64,000 nucleotides of DNA from Ectocarpus siliculosus (Eukaryota > Sar > Phaeophyceae > Ectocarpales > Ectocarpaceae), in contig FN649741.1 of assembly GCA_000310025.1 (NCBI GenBank), forward strand, positions 956,672-1,020,671. The letters are read 5' to 3'. Positions within the stretch are counted from its first letter, which is position 1, and every line of letters begins with the position of its first letter. A program made the translations under genes and the position numbers. Positions 34,705-46,900 of the stretch are shown here, piece after piece. The notes beneath the pieces were generated by a model, which saw nothing but the letters and a program-made list of their open reading frames with translations, did not search any database and was not told the DNA's origin.

Positions 34705-37597
34705 TTAGATATGCAAAGTACTAAAGAAGGAAGACTTTAAGGGGTGGACCGGAATCACCATCTCACCGTCACGATAGCGAAAGGAGTCTCGGGTAGTCTT
34801 CTTCCCTTTTCTTGAAGCCCGCGGTTCGGCCTTGGGTGATGCTTCCTCGACTCGACTACCCCCTTCTTCGACACCAGCATTTGTTGTTTCTTTCGGCGCG
34901 TGATCTGCTGCCCCATTCTCCTTTGCCAACTGATCCTCCTCGTTCGTTTTAGACTCAAGAATTGTCTTGCGTTCGCGAGGTGCTCCCGGCGTCAGACTCT
35001 CGCTACCTATGGTGTTGCCAGCGTCGGTCTCATGCCCGACGGCATTGGAAACACCGACGGTGATCGTTGTTGCTATGTTGGTTGAAACGCCGCTTGTCTC
35101 GGCATCGCCCCTTGGCGCCACACTCACCGTATGGTCTGGCCCGGGAAGGAGGCCGCCAGCGTCGAGAGTGCTTTCGTTTTCGGTACGTACTTCAGTCTTC
35201 TCTCCGAGCTTTTCGACGTTGAGAGCATCGAAGCTTGCTTTGGTGTCATTCGAAGCCGGGTTGTCTTCGCCGCCGGACACTTGCGCATTCCGACATTCCG
35301 CATTCCGGCTTGCTCCCGGAACGATGCCACCGTCTACTTGTCGGTGTTCCCTCAGCGGCGGTTTTTCAATCTCCTCATTTTGTTTAGCTTCTTCGTGGTG
35401 TTTTTCTCCTTGGCGTCCTCCCTCCCTCGTGCAATCTTCATCGTCCATGCCATCTTCCAAGACTGCTGCTTCTACTGCTGCTGTTGTTGTCGCTGCTGCC
35501 TCTTCTACTGCCCTTGCTCCCTCTTGGTTACCGTCAGCTTCAGCCCATTGGTTCTTCTGCTCCTCCACGTTTGTTTGTGGTTCATCTTTGCATCTCGCAG
35601 CTTCCGCTCCCACGCTCAACACCTGGGCACGACCCTCCTCCACTTCTTTATTTTCTGCCGCCCCTTGACCCTCATGGAGTCGCCTCTGCGAATCTTTTTC
35701 CGCCTCAAGCGCTCCACCCTTCTTCTTTTTCTTGTGTCTTCTCTTCTTCTTAGTGGATGCCGTCTCCACAACCTCAACATCCTCGTGGACTGCTTCCGCG
35801 TCGTGCTGCTGGCTCTTGATGCGCGGGTCTTGGGGAACCCCGACGATCATTTTCCCGAGCCCCGCTTCGTCAAGCTCGTTCTCCTGAAACATCTGTACGA
35901 ATTCGAAAATCTTCTCCATGTCTGCCTCTCCCATCGCCTGTTCGCCGGCATCTGCCCCCTCATCACCGTCCTTGCTCTCCACCAACTGCTTGATTTGCGA
36001 TCCGGTCAGCTCAATCTGGCCCAGCACGTCATTGCTTCCGAACTGATCCCAGTCCAAACACACCACTCGCAGAGTGGACTTCTCGACAGAGTTGGGTCCA
36101 TCTTTGTCGACTTTGAAGGCGAAGATCTCCAAATCCCATACGGGATCCAGGGTATCGTTGATGTAGGCGGTTTTGCCGACCAGTTCGTCATTCCAAAACA
36201 CCTGGTCACCGACAATGTACGTGTGATAGGATCAAGGCTTGGTGTGACAGCGAAGAAATGCATCACGAAGGCGAGTCACGTGACGTTTTGCTATCCAAAC
36301 CTTCTGTAACAGGTTATTACTAATTAGTAGGAGTTAAATACCTATTTCCGAAGGTCTTACGCAGAAGTAACCCAAGGGTTTGTCCGGTGTCACCGAGTCG
36401 TCGAGACCAAGGGGTTCGTGGATATCAGACACTGGGGTGAAATGCCACCGAGAATGAACTCTCGGCAGGGTACTTCAAGAAATCTTGACTTCAGCATAGT
36501 GAAGTCATCTGATCTGACGCTAATGTTGAATGTTGGGAAAAGTACAACAACAGCAGCGAAACACCCTACTTGTACCCCACTAGCCCGAAGCATTTAGTTC
36601 CGCCAGTCTGTGCACGATATTCTTGTTTCTTCTCCAATCGTCTCACCTCGCAGTATGGGTCACTCAAGCTGAACGGGTCCGCCTTTGGGACATTTTCGGC
36701 TTCCATGATGTGGACGTAGAGCTTGCTCCCGAGAAGAGCAACACGAATGCCGAGCTGTCCTCGACTCTGTTTTGGTTTCAAATCAAACGAGATGGCCTGA
36801 TTCTCGTCTGCCTCACCGCTTCGTATTTGCCGCAAGATGGGAAGGATTTCGGCATCGCTGAGGGAAATTTGTCCCAGAAAATCATTCTTCGACAGGCGAT
36901 CCCAGTCATAGAGCTCTATTCGGAGCTTTGGCAAGAGCGCACCGGCGTTGAAGAGCGCTGAAGAGCCCTCGCCACCGTCCAGCGCTGCCAAAAACTCTGC
37001 AGCAAGGGGTAGCACGAACGTTTGATTCGCCCACTTCGGGTTGAGAGTCATGTGCTTTGTGGTTGTGGCACCGACGAAGTTGTTTTTCCAGTACACGGCG
37101 CAGTAGGGGTCACTGGCACCCATGATGTCTGCTGCGGCTATCCCTGTGCACCCGCGAAGCTGGAGGTGGATGCACGGGCCGGAACAACCACTCTGAAACG
37201 TGAGCGGCTGTTTCGCGAGAAACGTGTCCTCTACCGCCACGTCCGACTCGTCCGTCGTCAAAATGTAGTCGAGGGTCACCCAGTCGTGCATCTTGGCAAA
37301 CGTGACACCGTCGCCATCTGCAAGCGTTTGGACGGTGACAGGATCTCCTTGCACTATCGGGTGCGGCTTATGTCCTTCCTTCCCTTTCCTCTTCGTCAGG
37401 TGGTAGTCGAAGAAGCAGGGCTCGCAAAACGGTCGCGGATCACCAGTGTTTCCGCACTCGTAGCAGAGGAAAAACGCCGGGGTGCTGACTCCCCCCCGCA
37501 GGCATTGCTTGCACTGCATCGGAGAGTTGTCCTCATCGAACTCAAGCTGCTCCTCTAGAGATCGGTACCGCAGAGGATCTATCATGATGACAAACAA
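34705..37597 (-). CDS. zinc-finger, double-C2 protein with long charged tail
   Basis: Exon 37597-36647 (317 codons) joins exon 36201-34705 in phase 0 across a 445-bp intron (donor TGCGAG|GTGAGA, acceptor GACCAG). The splice restores SDPYCE-VFWNDELVGKT inside a C2 domain. Total about 815 residues. Order: a B-box/ZZ-like Cys/His cluster (about 28-80: CKQC, CYEC, CEPC, then two or three His); C2 domain 1 (about 142-255: GASDPYCAVYWKN, LYDWDRLSKNDFLG); C2 domain 2 (about 290-390: SLSDPYCE, CLDWDQFGSNDVLG). Both C2s keep the acidic loop residues expected for calcium-dependent phospholipid binding. The last 400 residues are low-complexity and rich in Glu, Ala and Lys, with a KKKRRHKKKKK patch near 470. 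Likely a calcium-regulated, membrane-binding peripheral protein. No known family has exactly this order as far as I can recall. The start could be the second Met (37585). Confidence 0.8.
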
Positions 37598-37888
37598 AAC
37601 TACGGAAGAATTCCTCGCAACCAGTGATGCCCCAAAGCTCTCCCATTGGTATCAAGCTCCCGAGTGACGAATCTCTTGATGCAGCCCCATAAACAGGAGG
37701 TGTCTTCACGACCAACAACACGCGGCCTTACCAGCAGCAGACATTGTCGTATCCTCGTGTGAACAGATCTACGAAATCTACGGTTGGTTGCGAGCGGCGG
37801 AATTTCCCGAAACCTGTCCAATCTCGCCGCATTCCTTCGTGTACAACGTACAACCCGTGCGTTGTCAACGAACACATGTGTCGGTAAC
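37598..37888. promoter_or_regulatory. 291-bp divergent intergenic region (probable bidirectional promoter)
   Basis: The double-C2 gene starts at 37597 on the minus strand and the DUF2993-like gene at 37889 on the plus strand. Both 5' UTRs and promoters must fit in this gap or overlap the genes. No TATA box or conserved element was recognised. Confidence 0.5.
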
Positions 37889-40138
37889 ATGAGGTCTACA
37901 GCGGTTGGAGCGGTGTTGTGGGTACTCCTACTCGAGGCCACAGTTAGAAAAACGTGTGCTTATGTCGCTCGTGCTCCGCTTCCACGGTTTAGTCGAAGAG
38001 CGCGGCCGGTTCAGTCCCTCGAGATGGGAGCTACTTCCGGCCTGATCGAGGTACTGACTGAGGTGTATAGTACTGGCGGCTGCACAGGAGTCCATATGCA
38101 TACGACACCAATAGTCTACACCCATAGCTTTTGCACTACATGTCATGTGTTTTATGCCACAGAGGGGATGTTTCGATGGATCACATGATCGCACATACTC
38201 AGATCAGTTGGATCATAACGTTTTTTCCGCACAGACACTAATTACTGCCGCCGTTGCTGCTGCCGTTTGCGTCATCGCGCGGGCGGAAAGACCACGGCAT
38301 GCCAGGTGATGCGACTTGTACTTCGCAATGGCAGAGAGACGCACGTGTCCTGTTCTGTGGATAGCGACGCATTGGATCTGCTGCAAGGAAGACTCAGAGG
38401 GGCGTCCGTTCGGGGACGAGGCTGGGCGAGCCGATTGGGCTTAACTGCAAGGTACAGAACTGTATTTCCGTTCTCGATTCAACGCATGCATCGGAGAGGA
38501 GCTACACAGCAGGAATCACAGGAGAGCTGTTTGATCTCTATCCCCATCTCTCTATTCAGGGTGGCTAGCACAACGGCAGCAATGATGCTGCTGCGAAACG
38601 ACTTCTTCAAAGTACATTGGCATCCTGTATCGTGGAACCAACTCTGCTCCTCCATTTCGTCGAGCCCTACACTACCCCTCTGGCATCCAGACTACTCTCT
38701 GTACAACCCACACGGCTGGCCTGGACAACGTAACATGCCGATTTCGTCCACAGTATGTAGAAACGTGACGTTATGTACAAGGTTTTTCTAAAAATGGAAG
38801 GGGAAGAGAGACCGCCAGAGAATAGTACGTTTATAGATATAGAGCCAAGTGTACATCAGCAGCTTTGAGAGCTATTGTAGTACAGTGTTATTGTATGTAC
38901 AGTGTTATGGGTATTTGGAGCCTTAGACTAGGATATCATCTGGGCGATAGGCTTCGGTACAACACTGAGCAAGGTAAACACGCTTGCACATCGCTTGCTA
39001 CTGCTAGTAACCATTGTGCCGCTACGTGCCTAAAGTCGGAATACTAGGAATCTGGGCAGGTGGTCGGGATATTTCTGAAATGCATACCCGCCCAGATGAT
39101 ATCTTAGTCTAAGGCTCCAAATACCGTAACAAAAGTATCTACTCCCGAAAGGACGTGATGAAGTTCCTCTACAGGCTGGCGGCGTCTCTTGGAGTGCTTG
39201 TGCTGTCGCTGGCAGTGGTGGTGGGGCACCCCGTTGGCGACATCCCAATCCTATCCGTGGTCAACTTTTCCTGGTGCCAAACGATTTGTAACATGATTGG
39301 CTAGCGCCTTCCGAAGGGCTAGAGGGCCAAATAGCTCTCTTCTGCGCTTCGGTCCATACCCAACAAGAGCCATTTCGCTCCTGAGAGGGTGTGCACGCAC
39401 CCAGCAACACGATACTCGCACGTTTAGCAGGAAGCATGCCTGCGGTAGTTTCTACTGGTGCGGGATGTGGATGTACGTGGGCACTGCACCCCAAGGGCTC
39501 TGTTAGCGATCCGAAGCCCTGTTCTCCCCAACCCCCAACACGGTTTGCTTGCGCGTCCCATCTCTTCCCTACCGACGCGCTTCGCTCGCAGAAGCATCGA
39601 CGTGGACGTGGGCATAGTCCGCCTTGACGTAGGTGCGCTGTTCCGGCATCGCGTCCTCCAGTTCGAACAACCCCCCCCCTCTGGAAACGCCATCGTCGTG
39701 TTCAGCGCCGAAGACTTCGGCAACTTTCTAGCTCACCCGCTTATTCGTCGAACAGTTGTGGCCGGCCGAAGCTTCGTGTTTGATCGGCAGGGGGTGGTTG
39801 TTGACCCGAGAAAGCGCACGGTGGCGTTTGGCGGGGTGTGGGGCGCCGAGAAGCTGCGCATCGAACTTAGCCAGGCAGCCGCCCGTGCACCTTTAGTGTC
39901 GGAAGTTGTCCGGAGTGTCGATGATGGCGACCATGATAGCGGTCTTACAGACGATGATGCCATTGCCTCTGACATGAGCGAATTCTTCAACAACCTTGAG
40001 GTAGACCTTGACGGCCCCAGGTTATCATTCTCTTCGTTGTCGTTTGAGGGTAGCGGGATTGAGGGTGGGAGAGTAAAGCTCGCCTTGGGAATTGTGGTGC
40101 GCAAGCTTCCAAGTATCCGAGCGGTAGCGTCCTTTTGA
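37889..40138 (+). CDS. DUF2993/LmeA-like protein, probably organelle-targeted
   Basis: Exons 37889-38050, 38306-38451 and 39592-40138 (phases 0 and 2) give about 284 residues. Exon 2 ends ACTGCAAG|GTACAG and exon 3 starts after TCGCTCGCAG, giving TA-R-SIDVDVGIVRLDVG in perfect phase. The N-terminus has a hydrophobic signal-like segment (AVGAVLWVLLLEATV) followed by an Arg/Pro-rich stretch (RAPLPRFSRRARP), which resembles the bipartite plastid pre-sequence of secondary-plastid algae. The body follows the DUF2993 plan: LVLRNGRETHVSC, DLLQGRLRGASVRGRG (dll.G.l..v.v.g.g), then FSAEDFGNFLAHPLIR. DUF2993 proteins occur in cyanobacteria and plant plastids; the characterised actinobacterial member LmeA binds phospholipid. 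A plastid-membrane lipid-related role is inferred. An alternative exon 2 start at 38235 after a strong polypyrimidine tract does not fit the phase of exon 1. Confidence 0.62.
38904..39130. mobile_element. MITE C, copy with both terminal inverted repeats
   Basis: About 227 bp inside an intron of the DUF2993-like gene. The left end gttatgggtatttggagcct and the right end, reversed, gttacggtatttggagcctt continue as 43-bp terminal inverted repeats (38904-38946 and 39089-39130) with three differences. It has no coding capacity. A related right half occurs at 50689-50807. A clear target duplication was not seen. Confidence 0.8.
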
Positions 40139-40931
40139 TCATGTGTGGGTGGTGTGTAGTGTAGCTATGCGTATGTGTGACTCACCATCCTTCTTGCCCC
40201 TGTTCCCAATCCGAAAAGTGTCACCGCACTTACCTGTTTTTAATCCAGCAGCGACGGTGCTGTTGCCGAATACAGATTTTTTTTTTTCCCGATCGCGAGT
40301 ATGTACCCAGCGCTTTTCGTACTTGCTTACGGTTTCAATGGCAATCCCGCCTCGGATTTTCCGATTATTGACTGCAGTACCAATAAATCACGAGGGGCAA
40401 AGCAACAACTTTGCGCCTATTAGTCCGCGTGCTCGACATGCAAGCAAACCTACCGGAACAAAGGTAACAACACCAAGTCAAGCAAGGCTGACGAAACCAT
40501 GGGGAGGCCAATCTTACATACTTTGACGTACGCATATGTTCTTGCCGAATTGGCTTCTTGCTCGCTGAGCTTGTACAGCCCACGAGACAGTGAAACTTCC
40601 GTCCCATCCCCCGGAACACAATAAATATACCTTCTCTTCAACGATATCCCCACTCTGTTGTAGGCGATGCTGCCACCGCATGATGTACGTCTGGGTGTTG
40701 GCAGGCATTGCTTGTCACAGCTCCCACTTCAGAAAGATTAATCTCACAGAGCCGGAATTTAACGAGGCACGGAGGTGCCACCGACAAATGACACCCCGAA
40801 AAGACACGATGAAGTGTTTCAAGGGTCCACAAGCTCGACGATTCCCGAGCAAGCACATCCCTCTATCGGAACCGTCTCTGAGCAACAACGCACAGATTGA
40901 CGTGTACGGTCTGCACACACACAGGCATTGT
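40139..40931. other. spacer between convergent genes, nothing firm
   Basis: It lies between the stops of the DUF2993-like gene and the EXO1-type gene. Minus-strand frames at 40450-40860 are open but show no domain. They may be 3' UTR of EXO1. Confidence 0.4.
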
Positions 40932-43900
40932 TCAGCGCTTGGACACCGCCGCCGCGCGGCCAAAGAACGACAGCATCGTCGCTCCTTTTCTAGGCGGCTC
41001 AGCCTTACCTCCCACCCCTAGCTTCGACTTCTTCCCTCGACCGCTTCCGCTTCCGCCACGCGAAAGCGGGCGCTTAGGGGCGGCGGGTGTGACCCCGGCG
41101 AACTCGGCCGCGGCAGACACGGTCCCGCTTGGGGCCGCCGCCGCCCGGCGCGCTCCACAATCTTTGTGATCTTCTCCCACCGCGTGCGCAGCGCCTCTAG
41201 TTGCGTTATCCTCTCCCCCTTCTTTCTGGGCACAAGCCGTCAGGCATCCCTTGCTCAGCCGAGACCACGCGTCTGGATCTCCTCCCCCATACGCCGTGGG
41301 ACGCAGGGCATCGTCATCACCTCGCAACCGGGTATCGGCAGCCGTAAGCGCATCGGGTGTGTGGAAACTAGCGGCCATCGCACCTGCTGCGGCCGAACCC
41401 CCCGGCTTTCTTGCGAACGGGTTGGGGGCTGCAGTGGGCGTCGAAGAGCTATCAGCAACCCTTCCGCGGCGCCCAGGCGTTGGTCCGGATCCGCAGGCGA
41501 GAACGATCTCCGAAACGTCTTGCAAGCCCGGCGCCGGATATTGCGTCTTCTGCTGCGAGAACAAGTTTTCCTTCTCCTCTTCCGCCCTCGATCTCGCTCG
41601 CTCAAACATGTCCTTGAGCAGTCCGCCACCGCCACTACCACCGCGCTTGCCTGCCGAAGCCTGGGGTTCGCGGCCCCTCCGATCCCGACCCTGTTTCTGC
41701 CCCTGCTGGGTAGACGGACGCGCCCCCCGCGACTCATTTCGCTGGTTTTTCGACCAACTCGGTGTGGTTGTCGGCAAGGTGGCGCTCCGCGGGCGGTCAG
41801 AGGGTGCGATGCTCCGCCGCTGGCCGCTACAGCTGGGACGGGGTTGATGCGTTTCGGCACGCCGAACCCCCGCCGCCCCCGAAGCGGGAAACGTTTCGGC
41901 TGTGACGGCCTCTCCCGTGACCGGGTCTACGTTGCCGCGAGAGATGTTCACCATCATCTCGTCCTCGATGGGCTCCCTGGCAAGACGGACCGACACGTGG
42001 GNNNNNNNNNNNNNNNNNNNNNNNNNNNNNNNNNNNNNNNNNNNNNNNNNNNNNNNNNNNNNNNNNNNNNNNNNNNNNNNNNNNNNNNNNNNNNNNNNNN
42101 NAAGGATCTCGTCCATCTTGCCTATCTGAGCTTTACTCTTCCCAATCAACTTCGCTATGTGTGCGTCCCATGAGCACTCCTTCGAAATCTCTACTCCCAG
42201 GTACGTATACTTGTCTACTACCGGTAGTTCTTCCTCCCCCCATTTCCATTTGAATTCTACGGGATTTTTCTTATCTTCGTTACAGACCACTACTGCGCAT
42301 TTTCCTACGTTCGCCGACAGTCTCCATTTTCGGGTGTATCCTACCGCCGCATCTATTTGTTCTTGCAACCCTTCTGGTGTTTCGGATACCCCCACGAAAT
42401 CATCTGCAAGCATCAGTCCGGACACACTCTTTCCCTCTACTTGGACTCCCTGTCTTACTGCTTCAACCGCCCTTATCAAATCGTTGATGTAAATCTTAAA
42501 AAGAGTGGGTGACATCGTACAGCCCTGTGCGACTCCTTGGAGTATATCCACGTACTTCGAAATTTCCCCATCCAACATCACCGCACTTCTTGTGCATTCT
42601 GTCATCTTTTTCAACATCCTCCACATTTTCCCCCGGATGCCGATGTCCCACATATTTTTCCACAATCCATTGCGCCATACGGTGTCGTAGGCTTTTTGTA
42701 TATCGAGGAAGAAACAGTATGTCGTACGCCCGGCGTCTTTCCTACCTTGGATGATTTTACTCAACGTATATACATGGTCTACACAACTACGATCTGGTCT
42801 AAATCCAGCTTTGTCCTTCGCTGATCTTTTGTTTCCCCTCCAACATGTCTCCCATTCTATTGTCTATCATCTTGCCAAACAGTTTCCCCACTGTGCTCAA
42901 CAGGGTTATCCCTCTATAATTCCCCGGGTCAGCATTATCCCCCTTTTTGAACAGGTTCACGACTACTCCTTCTCTCCATCTCTTCGGCGCGTACTCGTGT
43001 TTCCATATCCAGTTGAATATCCGGACCAACATGTTAATCATCCCCTCCCCCCCCTGTTTCAAAAGCTCGTTCACAATTCCATCAGCCCCTGCCGCTTTTC
43101 TATTCTTGAGTTTCGCTACGCAGTCCTCTATCTCTTCTCGTGTGAACTCTCCCTGCAACCCGTCTACATCACTACGTTCCCTCTGAGATCTTTCAACGTT
43201 TTCCTCTGCCCACGAGTTGATTTCCTTCTCAAACTCCGAGTCGAAGTTGTCGTTGGTGGTGGGTGTCCCAAGTTTGCGGTAGTGCTCTACTAGTACTTCC
43301 CTCTTTCCTTTAGAACTGCTTACCATCTTACCCTCGGCAGATCTTAGTGTCGTTATTTCCGTGTCTCCCCCTCTTTTCTTGCCCACTATCCCTTGAATTC
43401 CTACCCACATTTGCTTCATCCCCCCCTCAAAATCTTCGTTAGTCTTTTGGACTACTTCCTCCCACAGCCCTTTCTTCTTCTTCACGACCAACTCCTTCAC
43501 CCTCTTTCTACTTTCAACATACTCCTTCCATCCTGCATCTGTTTTTCCCTGCCGCATATTTTGCGTGTGACTCTCTACGTACTCGAATTGCTTGCTTGAT
43601 TTCTTCGTCCCACCACTTCACTGCTCTCTTACAAACTATCAACTTTCTACCTAGAACTCTACTTGCTGTTGTGTTTACCAGCTCTTCCCACCCTTCTATG
43701 ATTCTAGACCCGGCCTGGTCCCGGCCTTCGGCATCCTTCGGTGTACCCATTGCCTCTATCAACTCCGAGAGTTTCTTGTCGTTTATAGCCATCTCTTCTT
43801 GGAACTCTACTCTCGTTTCTTCTACTTCTAGCTTATCTATTCTCCATCTGTACATTTTCCTGCGTCGCCTACTCTGTATGACTCTCTTCTGTTGTAGGGC

Positions 43901-46900
43901 TGTCCACACCAACGCGTGGTCTGTAGTGCCTACACCCGTTGTGCATACTCGTACTTCCGTCTCTTTCCCCCCATTCTCTACGACTATATAGTCAAGGATG
44001 GAGCGTTCTCCTTTTTTGAAACATTGCCTAGTCCATTCCGGTTCTGTCTTTCGTACTCTACCGTTCAACACCTTCATCTCGCTACTGTCAAGGAACCTCA
44101 GCATTTCTTCCCCGTTTTTGTTCGTGGCTCCCTCCCCGTATTGCCCTATGGTTCCGTGTGGGTTCGTGGTTCGCCCGATTCTTGAATTGAAGTCCCCAAC
44201 TAGAACTACTTATCCCTTTCTCTTGAAGTTTTGTACATCCGCTGCTACCTCCTCGAACCCTATCCTGATGTCTTTCACCATATTCTTCGACTCTGGTGGC
44301 ATATATACGTTTCCTACGAACAAGTCCTTTCTTCCCCGTTCCCCTGGTACCCTTATCCACATGCTTTCGTTGAATTTGGTGTCGCTGATCACCTCAATTA
44401 TGTCGCACATGTGCTCCTTGACAAAGAATCCAACTCCCCCCTCCCCTCTACTCTTGATTTTCTGTCCTCTCCTCATTTTACCTATCCATGTGTAGCTTCC
44501 CACTTCTTTTCCTATTTCTCCCCCGTCCTTCTCCCACGACTCTTGGACTCCGACTATGTCCAGGTCTTTTTCGGCCGCTTGCTCGGCAATTTCGAGTCTT
44601 TTACGCTCATCTGTGGCAAATCCGCATACATTCCAAGACCCTATTCTGATTTCCTTACTCCTACTTTCTACTTTCCTGTGCCTTTCAGGATTCCTTTTGT
44701 CCCTCATTTGCCTTCCCTTCTGCCTTATCCTATCGCTGCCCCCCCCTTCTCCTACTTTGGCTTGCTTTCCCTTTTGACCCTTTCGGGCCTCCTGCCCTCC
44801 TTTGTTTTCAGCCAGCCTTGGGCTACGCCTTACTTCCTGGATCCTATTTGCTATGCACACCCTCCAACCTAGTCTCCTCACCCACGCCGACATCTTCTCT
44901 ACTTCTAGTCTTTCCCATTCTGCGCTTACTCTCCTTCCAAACGTGATTCTAAAGTGGTTTCCTTCCCTTTCTACCCCCCCCCTTGCGAAGCAATATAATC
45001 CTACTTCTTCACATCTACTTTTGAACTCCAACCTTGTCATGTCGCTATTGACCCCAAATATCAACACTACCAGTACTGCACCTTTCCATTCTCTCCTTCT
45101 CCACCCTTTGTGCCTCGTCGTCTCCCTCCCTATCTCTTTCGAGACTATCTCGTTCTTTGTGTTTGAAGTGGGATGCTTTCAAATTACTGGGACTTCCCAA
45201 TCCTAGTACTTGTTGAGGGTCTGGTGTCTTTCAATTCTTTTGCCGGCTCACCGACACTAAAAAGTGCCAACACGGGCTCATAGCCTGGAGCCAAGTTCAA
45301 CACCCTTAGCACAAGTACCCCAAGTTTGTGCCAGGCGATCTGCATGGTAACCAATCCAAGCGTCCCACGACCGTTTCTTCTCTCAACTTGCCCCAGCTGC
45401 TGTACTGGGTACTTTCCTCCGGGGAGGTCATTTTCCCGATGTAAGGTTCAAGGGTGGCTTGCATAACAGAAGGTCGGAGGGGGGGGGGGGTACTCATACT
45501 CGTAGTCGTGCATGCCGTAGTCGTTAGACCATTGACCTCGCATCCCTACAAAGCCGGGACGGAGCACGCCGGGTTTTCACCGGACCAGGCTCTCACATCA
45601 CCAAGCGCGAAGCGCCGTGAGGTATTCGGCGAGTCGCATGAAGGGTGAGCTGCATCCTGCTAAGGGTGTTCGGCATCTTGTGCTTACTTCCTTGCGTACG
45701 GATGACAGCTGCGTATGACTTAATTTATTTTCTGGTGCTTTCACTTCCAGAGACAGTTATAAGCACCGCGTAACTGCCTCGAGGATGCTTGACCATTTTA
45801 ACACAACGTGGTGCGATCATCCCCCTTGCGCGGAGTGAGGGTTCTCGACCCCGCACAACATGATCTACTCGACCACCATTATGGTTACCGCAAAAAAACA
45901 AAGGGTAACCTGGTTGCCGAGTTCACGAGGTGAATTGGCTTGTTTAACAACGTCGTTGCCAAGAGACGATAACCCAATCCCGATGGCAAACACCGAGGGG
46001 GGGGGCTTGTTTTACAACGTCGTTGCCGAGCGACGAAAACCCAACCCCGATGGCAAACACCGGGGGGAGGCGTGGGGGGGAGGGGGGGGTGATTTTCGAC
46101 AATGCAAGGTGGATTAGGGTGTCCTGGCGACCGATCGAAAGAAAGGCGTTCAAAATAATACTGCTGAAGGACGGGAGCGGACGGCCAGAACGACAAAAAA
46201 CCACAAGAATAACAACGTTTGCTAACAAATGCATCAGCTGCAGGGCACGTACCCTAGGAAGGCCGTTCCACCGGCGGTCGATGGAAGGGCGGGGACGTCC
46301 GCGGTGCCCATAAGCTCCGGGGCAGCCTCACAAAAGTGCACGCACTTCTTGGTCCTAGGGTCGTAAACGCGGTGCCAGAAAAAGCTCATCTCGGCGAGAT
46401 GCATTCGGTCTCGGTGGCCCGTGGGGATCTGTGAGCGACGCGAAACCATCGGATTTTGCGGGAGCTTGCAGTGAGGAGGCACACGAAGCAGGTATCGCGC
46501 AAGCGTCCGCGACAACGCTGGGCGTAGTCAAACCAGGCATCACATAACTCGATGCACATCCCGTGCGGATGCCAGTTTAGTCGTGCTCACACAACCTTGC
46601 ACCAAAACGCTGGCTCTGGCGAAACCAGGCACCACGAAAATTCATATATCCCTCGCAACCCCGAGGTGTTCCGTTCGTACCAGGTGTAACCGTTGGTTCG
46701 AGAGTTTTGGCATCTAACCCGTCTCTTCCGGAGTCATCAGATACTTCGGTGGACGTTCATCATACCCCAGAGAACACATTCGTCCCGCTTGCGTGTCAGC
46801 AAACAAGCCCGCCCACAGACGCAGCCGTTGAGGGGGCTCGACGCAGGCAGTCTCTACCGGTACATTTGAGACAGCGAATGAGTGGGAATTCATGTAAGTC

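Noticed and set aside
35131-36309. 392-residue + strand open frame
   Set aside because: It is the antisense shadow of the double-C2 gene. The minus strand carries clear C2 motifs, and the + frame is Leu/Phe/Ser-rich with no domain.
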